A DNA stretch of 64,000 nt, from NCBI GenBank assembly GCA_009922615.1, contig RFVF01000002.1, positions 55,701-119,700 of the forward strand, read 5' to 3'. Of the stretch, positions 54,367-63,877 are shown one piece after another. This stretch comes from Pseudomonadota bacterium. Lineage in GTDB: Bacteria; Verrucomicrobiota; Verrucomicrobiia; Limisphaerales; SXTU01. Position 1 is the stretch's first letter. Every line of letters starts with the position of its first letter. The notes under the pieces were generated by a model. That model ran no database searches, was not told where the DNA came from, and was given only the letters and a program-made list of their open reading frames with translations. Both the position numbers and the translations under genes were made by a program.

Positions 54367-54564
54367 TTGACCGAGATTAAGCTCAAAAAAGGCGAACCGG
54401 TGGAAAAGGCGCTGCGCCGATTGAAAAAGCGCATCGACCGCGAAGGCACCCTGAAAGAGGTGCGCAACCATCGCCGCTTCGAGAAGCCGAGCGAAAAGAA
54501 ACGGCGCAAGCTCAAGGTGGCCAAGTTCACCGCCATGCTGCGCGCCCGTTACGCCGACATGTGA
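54367..54564 (+). CDS. rpsU: 30S ribosomal protein S21 (TTG start)
   Basis: Small-subunit protein of 65 aa that helps initiation. The frame starts at TTG 54367 (TEIKLKKGEPVEKALRRLKKRIDREGTL), with AGGAAG 11 bp upstream as Shine-Dalgarno. Motifs KALRRLKKRIDREG and EKPSEKKRRKLK are diagnostic. Followed by a clear terminator. Confidence 0.95.
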   Translation: MTEIKLKKGEPVEKALRRLKKRIDREGTLKEVRNHRRFEKPSEKKRRKLKVAKFTAMLRARYADM

Positions 54565-54583
54565 TCCATGTCCTTCCCTCCCC

Positions 54584-54617
54584 GCCGGACGCTGGTTCAG
54601 CCTGCGTCCGGCTTTTT
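54584..54617 (+). terminator. Rho-independent terminator after rpsU
   Basis: GCCGGACGC-TGGTTCAGCCT-GCGTCCGGC, a perfect 9-bp stem, followed by TTTTT. It ends 53 bp after the rpsU stop, so rpsU is a single-gene transcript. Confidence 0.9.
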
Positions 54618-54704
54618 GTTTGCCGACCCGCCGCCCGATTTCAGGTTTGAACAATTGGTGAGCACCGGTGCCTAATACCGCGACGCGCGGAACACCAAAC
54701 TGGC

Positions 54705-55652
54705 ATGTATTCACTCTCCACCTGCTGGAACTCCCATCGGCACACGGACGGCCGCGCCATGTTGCAGGAAATCGCCGCGCTGGGCTTTGACCATGCGGAA
54801 CTGAGCCACGGCATCCGCGTGAGCCTGGTGCCGGGCATCCTCGCCGCAGTGGACGCCGGAGAAATCCGCATCTCCACCCTGCACAATTTCTGTCCACTGC
54901 CCATGGGCGTGACCCATGCGGCCCCAAACATCTACCAGTTCACCAGCGACGATCCGCGTGAACGGGAGAGCGCGCTGAAGCAGACCTTCAAAACCCTGGA
55001 CTTCGCCGTCCGCGTGAAGGCGCGTCTCGTGGTGCTCCACATGGGCAGCCTCACAGCGATGAAACCCAAGGCCCTCCTCGGGCTGTTTGGCCCGGATGAT
55101 TTCACGGACACGCTGCTGGATCTGATCGAGGCCAAGCAACACGAGACGCCCAAGTTCCACCAACTCCTCGCCGGTGCTGTAGAACAGCAGGAGCAGCACA
55201 AGCCCACGCCGATGGAGCGCACCGGCGCGGCGTTGAAGAAAATTGCCGCCCGCGCGGCGGAGCTCGGGCTGCAACTCGGCATCGAAAATCGCGAGGCGCT
55301 CGAGGAAGTGCCGCTGGACAACGACATGGCGCAGTTTCTCACTGGCTTCCCCTCGGCCACGGTCCGTTACTGGCACGACACCGGGCACGCGCAGATCAAG
55401 GAGCATCTGGGATTCCTGCATCACCCGACGCAGCTCCGCTCGCTCGCAGACCGGCTGGGCGGCCTGCACATCCACGACGTGGAATTTCCCGGCAAAGATC
55501 ATCGCGAGCCGGGAACTGGCACGGTGGATTTCGCGGCACTCCAGCCGTTCGTGAAGCCCGAACACATCAAGGTCTTCGAGTTCAGCCCCGGCATGACCGT
55601 GGAGGCCTTGAAGCGCGGGGTGACCCATGTGAAGCGGCTCTGGGGACCGTGA
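54705..55652 (+). CDS. Sugar phosphate isomerase/epimerase-type TIM barrel (cytoplasmic)
   Basis: A 315-aa TIM barrel of the PF01261 fold without a signal peptide. Barrel motifs: YSLSTCWNSHRHTDGRAMLQEIAALGFDHAELSHG, VKARLVVLHMGSL, LGIENREALEEVPLDND, WHDTGHAQIKEHLGF, LGGLHIHDVEFPGKDHREPGTGTVDFAAL. Metal-binding His/Glu/Asp positions typical of the family are present. It overlaps the flippase-like gene by 4 bp, so the products may act in one envelope or glycan pathway. Confidence 0.9.
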   Translation: MYSLSTCWNSHRHTDGRAMLQEIAALGFDHAELSHGIRVSLVPGILAAVDAGEIRISTLHNFCPLPMGVTHAAPNIYQFTSDDPRERESALKQTFKTLDFAVRVKARLVVLHMGSLTAMKPKALLGLFGPDDFTDTLLDLIEAKQHETPKFHQLLAGAVEQQEQHKPTPMERTGAALKKIAARAAELGLQLGIENREALEEVPLDNDMAQFLTGFPSATVRYWHDTGHAQIKEHLGFLHHPTQLRSLADRLGGLHIHDVEFPGKDHREPGTGTVDFAALQPFVKPEHIKVFEFSPGMTVEALKRGVTHVKRLWGP

Positions 55653-56746
55653 AAAACACTGCCTCATGGCTGAAGCAGATAGCGCAACTTGCCGTATGCG
55701 GCCTGCTGTTGGCATGGATTTTCCAGACCATCTTCTGGAAGGAAGGCAAGGAAGCATGGGAACGGGAGAAACGGGTTCCCGCGTGGGATCAGTTGACCCG
55801 GTGGGAGCGGCTGGAAGTTTCATGGACCCACGGCCCACGCGAAGTCTGGCGGGACATGGCCCGCGTGCGGCCTGAGGCTTTCGCCGTCTCGCTGGCATTG
55901 ATGGGCGCGACCATCGGGCTCGGCATCGTGCGCTGGCGGCAGGTGTTGTGCGTGCATGGGTTGGAATTGTCCTTTGCCCGCGCAGCGGAGATCTCGCTGG
56001 TGGCGCACTTCTTCAACTCATTTCTGCTCGGCGCCGCCGGCGGCGACCTGATGAAGGCGTATTACGCCGCGCGAGAGACGCATCACAAAAAGGCGGAAGC
56101 CGTGGGCACGGTGTTCGTGGATCGCATCGTGGGGCTGTTCGCCCTGCTCGTCTTCACGATGGTGGCGATGGCGGCAAACCTGCCGCTCCTGCGCGAGGAT
56201 CGGCTGTTTCAAAAACTGGCGCTGGTGATCACGGCGATGTTTGCCGGGTGCGCACTGGTGCTGGTGCTGGCGTTTCGCGGCGGTGTCTCCAAAGGTTTCC
56301 CCCGCGCGCGCGAGTGGTTGCGCCAACTGCCCAAGGGCGATTTCCTGGAGCGCCTGCGTGAATCGCTCAAGCCCTTCGGGCGCGACCGGGCATTTCTGCT
56401 GAAGAGTTTTGCCGTGTCGCTGCTGCTCTGCGGCGTCTGTGTGCTGCACGTGCAATCCCTCGTGTGGGGGTTGGGGCTAGAGATTTCGCTGCGCCACCTG
56501 TGCGCGGTGGTGCCGATGATCACGTGCATCGTGGTGCTGCCGCTGACGCCGAGCGGGTTGGGCGTGCGGGAAAACTTGTTCGTGCTGATGCTGGCGGTGC
56601 CATTGATCGGGGTGGAGCATACGTCAGCCCTGTCACTCTCACTGCTCTGCACGGCGGGCAGCCTTTTCTGGAGCATCGTGGGCGGCGTGGTGTATGCGAG
56701 CCTGAAGCACCGGCACCACCTCGCAGAGCTGACGCAATCCGAGTAG
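55649..56746 (+). CDS. Flippase-like membrane protein (LPG synthase TM domain, UPF0104)
   Basis: A 365-aa polytopic membrane protein with about eight helices. Features: LAVCGLLLAWIFQTIFWKEG, SLVAHFFNSFLLGAAGGDLMKAYYAARETHHKKAEAVGTVFVDRIVGLFALLV (the conserved FN-F-PG-GGD-R-(Y/L) and DR(I/V)G core), LPLTPSGLGVRENLFVLML. GTG start overlaps the preceding stop (GTGA). Family members flip or transfer lipid-linked groups; substrate unknown. An alternative name is YbhN family. Confidence 0.92.
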   Translation: MKNTASWLKQIAQLAVCGLLLAWIFQTIFWKEGKEAWEREKRVPAWDQLTRWERLEVSWTHGPREVWRDMARVRPEAFAVSLALMGATIGLGIVRWRQVLCVHGLELSFARAAEISLVAHFFNSFLLGAAGGDLMKAYYAARETHHKKAEAVGTVFVDRIVGLFALLVFTMVAMAANLPLLREDRLFQKLALVITAMFAGCALVLVLAFRGGVSKGFPRAREWLRQLPKGDFLERLRESLKPFGRDRAFLLKSFAVSLLLCGVCVLHVQSLVWGLGLEISLRHLCAVVPMITCIVVLPLTPSGLGVRENLFVLMLAVPLIGVEHTSALSLSLLCTAGSLFWSIVGGVVYASLKHRHHLAELTQSE

Positions 56747-56757
56747 CATTGAGCGAT

Positions 56758-58167
56758 TCAGCCCGGAGGGCAAAGCTTGGGCAGGAGAGCCTCTCCTGCG
56801 GTCCCAAGCCGCGCCCAAGAGTCGGCCAACAAGGTAAGGAAGAACAAAAGAATAGAAGCTATCTCGAGCGGAAAATCCCACCGTGCATGCAGCAGTATCT
56901 CCAGCATCGCCGCCCCGCCGCAGAAGCCTAGCATCCACTGAGCACTGTCACGATGCACAGGCGCACAGAAGTGCTCACGGAATCCACTCATCAATCCGCC
57001 GAACACCAGCACCGCCCACAAGATCAACCCGCCCCAGCCCCAGTTGACCAAGTATTCGTAGTAGTCATTGTGAGCGTTTCGCCAGAACTTGTATTTCTCA
57101 TCCGATTTGCCAAAGGCTGCCATGTATGGTGGCAAGGCCACAGGGAAACAGTCCGGGCCATTACCGAGCAGATCGGTCTCCTTCGCCAGTTGCTGGTAAA
57201 CTTCGGCGTGATACCGAACCTCCATCGTTTTGAAAACCGTTTCCATTCGAGCCAGCTTGTCTGGCCAGTGAGTGCCCAACCCAGCCGCCGTCAAGAGGAC
57301 GATTACACCCAGCATCACCCCCCCCTGCAACAAACCCAGCTTCCAATCGAAATCTTCCCGGCCGATGCACCACCAAGCCCACAGGCATCGTGAACCCACC
57401 AACAGAGCACCGAAACATGCCAGTGCCCAGCCCGCCCGGGAAGTGTTCAGCGCCAGTCCAAATAGCAACCCCAACAAAGCCACTAGCCAGCCAGTCAGCA
57501 TCAACGACCGCCGCTTCTGCGAGGCAGACACCGCTACAAACCCAAGCACCATCGTCCATCCGATGCTCATCAGGGATGCAGCATTGCCATGATAGCGGTA
57601 GGCAGCAAAAGTGGTTTCGACTTGGGCCACGTCTTTGCCCCATAACCATTCGCGCATGGGTGGGCCGCCCAGTTTCAGCACGGTTCCCAGCAACGCCACC
57701 CCTGTAGCCGTCAGCGCCATCGTAACCCAAACCCGCTTGCGCCAGACTGACTGAGCCATGAGCTCGCAGGCGAACAGAAAAAGCAACAGCATACTCGTGA
57801 CGTTAATCACCGAGAAATTCGCCAGATGGCGGTCGATCGCTCCCGGCCAACCCGGCAGCGGCGGATGATCCCAGATCCGAATGACGGTCGTCGTAGTGGT
57901 GAAAATGTGGATCGAGTGAGCATTCCTCGCCAGCCACCAACCTTGCAGCAGGAGCAGGGTGACGAGGGTCGTTGGCAACCACGGAAGCAGCGGCCAGCGC
58001 CTCCGCGCAAGACAAGCGATAGCCCAGAAGACCATCAAAGCTGCCGCAAACTGATTTAGGACGACCATCTCCAACGGAAGCCGGCAGCCATAGGCAAATG
58101 GCGCATACACCAAAATCCCCAGAAACATCCAGCGGGGGACGTCGTCGGTGACGCGCTCCAACGTCAT
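56758..58167 (-). CDS. O-antigen ligase/Wzy-type membrane protein
   Basis: A 469-aa protein with 10-12 helices. ATG 58167 (MTLERVTDDVPRWMFLGILVYAPF) is used; the longer track ORF runs through the regulator gene in another frame. Core Wzy_C/WaaL motifs: ALNTSRAGWALACFGALLVGS and FKTMEVRYHAEVYQQLAKE...LGNGPDCF, with WRNAHNDYYEYLVNWGWGGLILW, where the His-Asn is typical. It polymerises or ligates polysaccharide units at the periplasmic face. Downstream of the sigma-54 activator and in the exopolysaccharide locus. Confidence 0.92.
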   Translation of the reverse strand: MTLERVTDDVPRWMFLGILVYAPFAYGCRLPLEMVVLNQFAAALMVFWAIACLARRRWPLLPWLPTTLVTLLLLQGWWLARNAHSIHIFTTTTTVIRIWDHPPLPGWPGAIDRHLANFSVINVTSMLLLFLFACELMAQSVWRKRVWVTMALTATGVALLGTVLKLGGPPMREWLWGKDVAQVETTFAAYRYHGNAASLMSIGWTMVLGFVAVSASQKRRSLMLTGWLVALLGLLFGLALNTSRAGWALACFGALLVGSRCLWAWWCIGREDFDWKLGLLQGGVMLGVIVLLTAAGLGTHWPDKLARMETVFKTMEVRYHAEVYQQLAKETDLLGNGPDCFPVALPPYMAAFGKSDEKYKFWRNAHNDYYEYLVNWGWGGLILWAVLVFGGLMSGFREHFCAPVHRDSAQWMLGFCGGAAMLEILLHARWDFPLEIASILLFFLTLLADSWARLGTAGEALLPKLCPPG

Positions 58168-58198
58168 ACGATCAGATGCGTCGTGTCGCCTGTCATGC

Positions 58199-59659
58199 TC
58201 AGCGGATCGACAGTTCACGTTGGATGCCAAATTTTTCGATGCGCTTGCGCAGCGTGGCCCGGGTAATGCCCAGCAGTTTCGCCGCCTGCACCTGATTGCC
58301 CTGGGTCTCAGCCAGCGCGCAGATAACCAGCTCACGTTCCACCGCCGGCAAAACCTTGAGCTTGGAGTTGGCGCGGGCCCAAGTGAAAAGGGTGCGCGCC
58401 ATGACGGCCACATCATTGGCCGGCTCGTTCGCCGGCTCGTGGGTGGCGACGCCGGACGGTGACGGTGGATTGACGGGGCTCGGACGCGCTACCGCAAACC
58501 CTGGCGGCAGATCGGCGGGCATGATGGTCGCCGCTTTGCCCACCACGAGCGAACGCTGGATCACATTTTCCAGCTCACGCACGTTGCCCGGCCAAGGATG
58601 GCTCTCCAACAAGGCGAGTGTATCGGGATGGAGGCCACTGGGCGGCCGCCCCTGTGAGCGGGCAAACTTCCTAAGAAAATAGTCCGCCAGCAAACGGATA
58701 TCCTCTCGCCGTTGACGCAACGCGGGCAACTCGATGCGGATGACATTCAACCGGTAAAACAAATCCTCGCGGAAGGCTTTGGCCGCCATCGCCTGCTCCA
58801 GAGGCTTGTTCGTGGCGGCAATGACGCGCACATCCACCTTCACCGGCTGGTTGCCGCCTACCCGCTCGAACACGCCGTTTTGCAGCACCCGCAGAATTTT
58901 TGTCTGCGTGGGCGGGCTCATGTCCCCGATCTCATCCAGAAAGAGCGTGCCGCCATTGCATTGCTCGAACTTGCCGATGCGCTGCGAGGTCGCACCGGTG
59001 AAAGCGCCCTTCTCATGGCCAAACAGCTCACTCTCGAGCAGGTTCTCGGGAATCGCCGCGCAATTGATGGCGAGGAATGGCTGGTCAGCCCGCCGGCCAT
59101 GCGTGTAGATCGCTCGCGCCACCAGTTCCTTGCCCGTGCCACTTTCGCCAGTGATCAGGACGGTGGCATCTGTGCCGGCGGTTTGGCCGATCAACTTGAA
59201 AACCTCCTGCATCGCCGGGCTTCGGCCCACGATGCCCAGATCGTAATCCTCCGATTCAAGCAACGGCTGGCAGGCCACCGTTTGCCGCATGGCCCGGGTG
59301 GCCTTCAAGGCATCGGTAACCAACTGCTTGAGTTTGGGCACGTCAAAGGGCTTGAGCAGGTAATCGTAGGCCCCGAGCTTCATGGCCTCAATAGCCGTAT
59401 GCGTCGTCCCATACGCGGTCATCATGATGACCGGCAGGCGCGCGTCGGTCTGACGGAGCCGTCGCAGCGTCTCGAGACCATTCATCCCCGTCCCCATGCG
59501 GATGTCCATGAGCACGAGCGAAGGCTTCACCTTGGGAACCAGCCGCAGCCCCTCTTCACCACTGGAGGCTGAGTGGATTTCGATTTCGGAAGAATTGAAC
59601 AGACGCCGAAACGAGTATTGCACGTCGGCCTCGTCATCAATGAGCAAGAGTTTTTCCAT
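58199..59659 (-). CDS. NtrC-family sigma-54-dependent response regulator
   Basis: A 486-aa response regulator. ATG 59659 (MEKLLLIDDEADVQYSFRRLF) is used over the TTG two codons earlier. Receiver with Asp in LVLMDIRMGTGMNG; AAA+ domain with Walker A LITGESGTGKELVA, the sigma-54 contact loop ELFGHEKGAFTGAT intact, Walker B GGTLFLDEIGDM; C-terminal Fis-type HTH (ERELVICALAETQGNQVQAAKLLGITRATLRKRIEKFG). Its place in the polysaccharide locus suggests it controls that locus through -24/-12 promoters; no clear GGCAC-N5-TTGC box was found upstream of the neighbours. Confidence 0.96.
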   Translation of the reverse strand: MEKLLLIDDEADVQYSFRRLFNSSEIEIHSASSGEEGLRLVPKVKPSLVLMDIRMGTGMNGLETLRRLRQTDARLPVIMMTAYGTTHTAIEAMKLGAYDYLLKPFDVPKLKQLVTDALKATRAMRQTVACQPLLESEDYDLGIVGRSPAMQEVFKLIGQTAGTDATVLITGESGTGKELVARAIYTHGRRADQPFLAINCAAIPENLLESELFGHEKGAFTGATSQRIGKFEQCNGGTLFLDEIGDMSPPTQTKILRVLQNGVFERVGGNQPVKVDVRVIAATNKPLEQAMAAKAFREDLFYRLNVIRIELPALRQRREDIRLLADYFLRKFARSQGRPPSGLHPDTLALLESHPWPGNVRELENVIQRSLVVGKAATIMPADLPPGFAVARPSPVNPPSPSGVATHEPANEPANDVAVMARTLFTWARANSKLKVLPAVERELVICALAETQGNQVQAAKLLGITRATLRKRIEKFGIQRELSIR

Positions 59660-59746
59660 CCGCAAAGTCTTTGTGTGGTCGATGTAACGACTGTCGCAGT
59701 GTGCGCAGCATCCACCGTTACCCCCTCCGCTGTCAACGAGCGTGAG

Positions 59747-61876
59747 TTACCGCTTCGATCCGTAAACGCCTTTACTGCCGTAATACTTGTTGCCGGAGTA
59801 ATAGTAGTAATACCCACTCCCGGCACCTTGCGGCAGAAAGTTCAACACCAAGCCGGACGGCCGGGCCCCGGCGCGGCGGAGCATCTCCAAAGCGCGCCTC
59901 ACGACCCGCGTCGAGGTTTTCTTGGCGTGCATTACGAGACAGACAGTCTGCGCCTCCTTCACGATGAGCAGAGTGTCACTCACGGCGTTGATGGGGGCGT
60001 TATCCAAAACCACCTGATCGTATTTGCTGACGGCCTCCTGAATCAGTTGTTTTGCCCACGGGCCAGAAAGCAACTCCGCGGGGTTGGGCACGGTGCGACC
60101 AGCCGTCAGCAGGAACAAGTTATCGAACCGTGTCTTCTGCACACACGCATCCAAGGGCTCCTTGCCCAGCATCACATCGGTCACCCCCGGCAGATCCCCC
60201 TTCACTCCGAAGGTTTCGGACAAACTCGGTTTCCGGAGGTCGAAATCGATCACCAGCGTGCGCTTGCCCTGCTGGGCATGCGAGACGGCGTAGTTTACAC
60301 AGCAAAACGATTTGCCTTCGGAAGGAACCGCACTAGTGAAGAGCACCACCTTGCGATCGGCTTCCCGGCCCAGCAATGCGAGTGACGCGCGCAAACTGCG
60401 AAAAGCCTCCGCACACAGCGAAGTGGGATCATCGCTCATGAACAACCGGCTCTTGCCGTCCTTGACCAATTTGTTTTTCGGAACGGCACCGAGCACTGGC
60501 AAACCGAATACCCGTTCCGCCTGATCCACGGATTTGATCGTCGTATCTAGAAGTTGGATGAGCCACACCAACCCAAAGCTCAAGGCCGTGCCCAATGTCA
60601 TGGCATAGATGAAAATCATCCGCTTGTTCGGCCGGATCGGCATCTTGGGTAGCACCGCTGGCTCAATGATCTTGACGTCGTTCTTCTTGATTCCGCCGGT
60701 GACATCAATTTCGCGGATGCGCTTTACAACATTGTCATGGAGGGTTTTTTCCAGCGCAACATCACTTTGCAGCATGTCATACGCGATCCGCTGCCGAGCC
60801 AGATCCCCCAACTTGCCTTCCTGCTCCTTTAGGGTCCGCATCAAGGTCTTTTCTTTTTCTATTGCCGCCATTAGTTGCAGCTTGATTCGGGCGGGAGCAC
60901 GGCGGACTTCCTCTTCGAATGCCTTCTTAACGCTGGCCAGTTCATTCCGCGCCTGAACCATCGCGGGGTGTTTATCCTTGTAACGCAACTCCAAGTTGCT
61001 GACGTTCGATTCTTGGGTCAGCAGCTTGTCCTTGAGTGCAACCACCTCAGGAGATCGGGCCACGACCTCCAGTGTTAGCAACTCGGTCACTTTGCCCCCC
61101 ATCGCCTCCACCTGAGCAACTTCCCGCTCACGCAAAGCACGCTCATTGCCCGCTTCAAGCACTTGGCTGCTCAAGCTTTTGAAGTCATCACTGACCGTCT
61201 CGGCTCCCTGCAGCAAAGACACATTATTCGTCCGCACATACTCTTGAACCGCCCGCTGCTTCTTATTCAGATTCTCCTTGATACGCTTCTCTTCTTCCAA
61301 AAGATATTTTCCGGCACTTTGCCCCACTCCTGTCCGATCCTCACTGCTTTGCTTGATATATTCCTCGACTACCGATTGCGCCAGCAACTGCGCGACCGCT
61401 GGATCCTGAGCTTCGGCCGTGACATCGATCAGCCGAGTCATGCGCCGCAACCGCGCATCAATCGAACCCGCCAGAATGCGCACCACCTGATCCTCGGCCA
61501 AAACATTTGTTCCTCCGGTGAAATACGGGTGCTTCGTGAGATTATTGCTGTCCACGACCCGCCGGAGAATGGCACTACTTTTGACGTTGTTTGCGACGGT
61601 GTTAAGGAGATCCGCACTGCCTCGGTATTCCTTGGAGGAATTGACCTCTTCGATGTTAATAACCCGGGTTTCTCCAGCATCCAGCCAAAGCACGGACCTG
61701 CTTTGATACACCACCGGACTGTGCTCCCCGATCCAAATCCCCAGTGCTGCAGACGCTATTAGGATCGCAGCCACCAGCCATGACTTCTCGATGAATGTCT
61801 GCCACAAGTCACGGTTAATCGGGACGCCACCGTCTGTGAACACTCCATCCGTTATTAAACTGTCATCTTGTCCCAT
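59747..61876 (-). CDS. Polysaccharide tyrosine autokinase (Wzc/EpsD-like)
   Basis: A 709-aa BY-kinase that controls chain length and export. Wzz domain with TM1 (SWLVAAILIASAALGIWIGEH), a long periplasmic coiled coil (residues about 180-400), TM2 (MIFIYAMTLGTALSFGLVWLI), then a kinase domain: Walker A SAVPSEGKSFCCVNYA, Walker A' LVIDFDLRKPSLSETFG, Walker B VVLDNAPINAVSDTLL. The Tyr-rich tail GYYYYYSGNKYYGSKGVYGSKR is the autophosphorylation cluster. It lies 3 bp downstream of the Wza-like gene. Confidence 0.96.
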   Translation of the reverse strand: MGQDDSLITDGVFTDGGVPINRDLWQTFIEKSWLVAAILIASAALGIWIGEHSPVVYQSRSVLWLDAGETRVINIEEVNSSKEYRGSADLLNTVANNVKSSAILRRVVDSNNLTKHPYFTGGTNVLAEDQVVRILAGSIDARLRRMTRLIDVTAEAQDPAVAQLLAQSVVEEYIKQSSEDRTGVGQSAGKYLLEEEKRIKENLNKKQRAVQEYVRTNNVSLLQGAETVSDDFKSLSSQVLEAGNERALREREVAQVEAMGGKVTELLTLEVVARSPEVVALKDKLLTQESNVSNLELRYKDKHPAMVQARNELASVKKAFEEEVRRAPARIKLQLMAAIEKEKTLMRTLKEQEGKLGDLARQRIAYDMLQSDVALEKTLHDNVVKRIREIDVTGGIKKNDVKIIEPAVLPKMPIRPNKRMIFIYAMTLGTALSFGLVWLIQLLDTTIKSVDQAERVFGLPVLGAVPKNKLVKDGKSRLFMSDDPTSLCAEAFRSLRASLALLGREADRKVVLFTSAVPSEGKSFCCVNYAVSHAQQGKRTLVIDFDLRKPSLSETFGVKGDLPGVTDVMLGKEPLDACVQKTRFDNLFLLTAGRTVPNPAELLSGPWAKQLIQEAVSKYDQVVLDNAPINAVSDTLLIVKEAQTVCLVMHAKKTSTRVVRRALEMLRRAGARPSGLVLNFLPQGAGSGYYYYYSGNKYYGSKGVYGSKR

Positions 61877-61879
61877 CCC

Positions 61880-62572
61880 TTAAAAAAGCGTCTGCTTGAC
61901 CACAATCACATCTCCGGGGATGATAAGAAAGGGCTTCGCATTGATATCCCGCATCATGGCTTGAACGTTTTCCGTAAAAACTTTTTCCTGGCCGCCCACC
62001 ATGCGTTTCACAGTTACTTTTTCCTGATTGGCGAGGTTCGTAAAATCACCCGCCAGCCCGATTGCCTCCACCAAACTGACCTTTTGTCCCTCTGGCAGCT
62101 CCACCACTCCGGGCTTTTTTACCTGACCGCTAACCGTGATCCGATCTTTTTTGGCCGCCACTACCGCATTGGTGCGCGCCGACTGCACCAAGGTCACCGA
62201 GACGCCTGCAGACCTGAGGAAATCTTTTTCGTAGAGCTCCTTGATCTTCTGATTGGCCTCTGAAATTGGCTTTCCACCCAGTTTCACCGGCCCAATCAAG
62301 TGCAGAGTGACCGTCCCATCCTGATCCACGCGTGTCTCGGCCGTGAGATCAGGCTCCCGATACACCACCACTCTGATCAGGTCGTTAGGAATCAGGACGT
62401 AACTAGTGTTCGTCGATTGCGCCTCAGGTGCCGACTTTCCGACCTCAGTTGTTTGCCCAAAAAGTGGAAAGGCCACCCCACCGCAACCAAACGCGAGCAA
62501 CACGAAAAAAGCAGCCGTTCTCATCCTTCCGAGGGCGGCTGTTTTGAACGGCTCAAGTCGCTTGCCTAGCAT
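61880..62572 (-). CDS. Polysaccharide biosynthesis/export protein (Wza-like)
   Basis: A 230-aa outer-membrane or periplasmic export protein with PES and SLBB domains: YVLIPNDLIRVVVYREPDLTAETRVDQDGTVTLHLIGPVKLGGKPISEANQKIKELY, ITVSGQVKKPGVVELPEGQKVSLVEAIGLAGDFTNLA. ATG at 62572 is taken; an internal ATG at 62524 (MRTAAFFVLLAFGC) would give a more regular signal peptide but has a poorly spaced Shine-Dalgarno. It is shorter than E. coli Wza (379 aa) with no C-terminal outer-membrane helix, as in other two-protein systems. 5 bp after the barrel gene. Confidence 0.93.
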   Translation of the reverse strand: MLGKRLEPFKTAALGRMRTAAFFVLLAFGCGGVAFPLFGQTTEVGKSAPEAQSTNTSYVLIPNDLIRVVVYREPDLTAETRVDQDGTVTLHLIGPVKLGGKPISEANQKIKELYEKDFLRSAGVSVTLVQSARTNAVVAAKKDRITVSGQVKKPGVVELPEGQKVSLVEAIGLAGDFTNLANQEKVTVKRMVGGQEKVFTENVQAMMRDINAKPFLIIPGDVIVVKQTLF

Positions 62573-62577
62573 TCGAT

Positions 62578-63810
62578 CTAGAAGCGATACGTCAACTCGA
62601 CTCCCAACTGGTTGCCGTAAAAGTCGTTCTGGTTACCCGTCAGGTCGGAGTTGTTGCGCCGATACTGATAATATACCGAGGCTTGCGCCCGCTCGTTGAA
62701 GCGATAGCTTAGACCCGGTTTGATGAAGTAGTAGTCGTCGTCGTGAATGGCACTAGCCAGCAGAGTGGCGGCGTTAGCCGTGCTCGATCGGTAAACCGAC
62801 ATCGTGTAGCCACCGTCCAAAGTCAACGACATGTTGTCCGCCAGCGTCTGCTTGACGGAGAGCTGAATCGTAGTTTCCTCGTTGACGGTGTTGCCGTTGG
62901 CGTTCGAGGGCTTTGATCCTCGATCGAGCTGCAGCGTGACGCCGGTCGTGTCGGTCGCCTTCCACGTGGCACCGACGCCGAAGATCACACCCAAGCGGTC
63001 AACCCCCTGACCCTGATAATGGCGGCTTTCAACACCCCCCCTGCCATTGACAGTCACCTTCTCGGTGGCCTGCCAAGCCAGACGCACTTGCCCATTGTAA
63101 TACGCTGAATTCGGGTTGTTGACCGTGGGAGTGTTATCCACCTGTAAGTAGCCACCACCCACACCGGCGCCCATCTTAACCTTGGGCAGCACCTGATAGT
63201 CCATCCACAGATGACCAGAGCGTTCCACCGTATCAACGAAAGCCGGGCTCGCGTAATCGCTGATCGTTTGCACAAAATCGAGGGTGGCGCTGGTCTTTTC
63301 ACTCACCTCGTAGTTAGCCTCTGCGGCAGTGTCCCAGATTTTACGCTTTGTTCGACCATTGGCCGTCAGCAAATGCACATCAGCGTCGGAATACGAGGAG
63401 AGGCCTTGGGAGACCTTCACACCCAAGCGATTGAGTTTACCACCGAAATCGAGCTTAGCATTGTGATCCACGGCATCCGACCCTGTGTTGTTAGCAAACC
63501 GGAGGATGGCCGCCTCGTAGTTGGCATCAAAAAACGCGGACTGACGCTGCTGCACATCGCCCGCGTTCAGGCGCAAACCCGGGGTGATGGTGCTAATCCA
63601 ATCATGATCCCGTCCAGGATTGCCGATATTGGCCACATGGCTTTTGTGCTCCAAGAAAATATTGTCGTCATAGACCATAGAGTAGGTCAGATGAGGCCTG
63701 ACCTCCACTTCGCCGATTTTGTAAAGCGGGGTGCTCTCTGCCGCTCCCACAGCGGACATACCGGCAAGAAGAGTTGCGCCAGTGACCATCGTCGATTGCA
63801 TCTTATTCAT
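62578..63810 (-). CDS. Outer-membrane beta-barrel protein of the exopolysaccharide locus
   Basis: A 410-aa protein with a signal peptide (MNKMQSTMVTGATLLAGMSAVGAA), then a repeat-rich beta barrel (VEVRPHLTYSMVYDDNIF, ISTITPGLRLNAGDVQQRQSAFFDANYEAA, ending GNQLGVELTYRF, with a terminal aromatic residue for BAM recognition). Architecture matches EpsL-like barrels next to Wza/Wzc genes. It is probably the export pore or an accessory channel. No promoter motif is obvious in the 67 bp before it. Confidence 0.88.
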   Translation of the reverse strand: MNKMQSTMVTGATLLAGMSAVGAAESTPLYKIGEVEVRPHLTYSMVYDDNIFLEHKSHVANIGNPGRDHDWISTITPGLRLNAGDVQQRQSAFFDANYEAAILRFANNTGSDAVDHNAKLDFGGKLNRLGVKVSQGLSSYSDADVHLLTANGRTKRKIWDTAAEANYEVSEKTSATLDFVQTISDYASPAFVDTVERSGHLWMDYQVLPKVKMGAGVGGGYLQVDNTPTVNNPNSAYYNGQVRLAWQATEKVTVNGRGGVESRHYQGQGVDRLGVIFGVGATWKATDTTGVTLQLDRGSKPSNANGNTVNEETTIQLSVKQTLADNMSLTLDGGYTMSVYRSSTANAATLLASAIHDDDYYFIKPGLSYRFNERAQASVYYQYRRNNSDLTGNQNDFYGNQLGVELTYRF

Positions 63811-63877
63811 AATTAGTTAAGTAAGTCTCGCGAAATGTTCCAACAGCTCTCAGCCGAACGACCTGACACACCCAAAA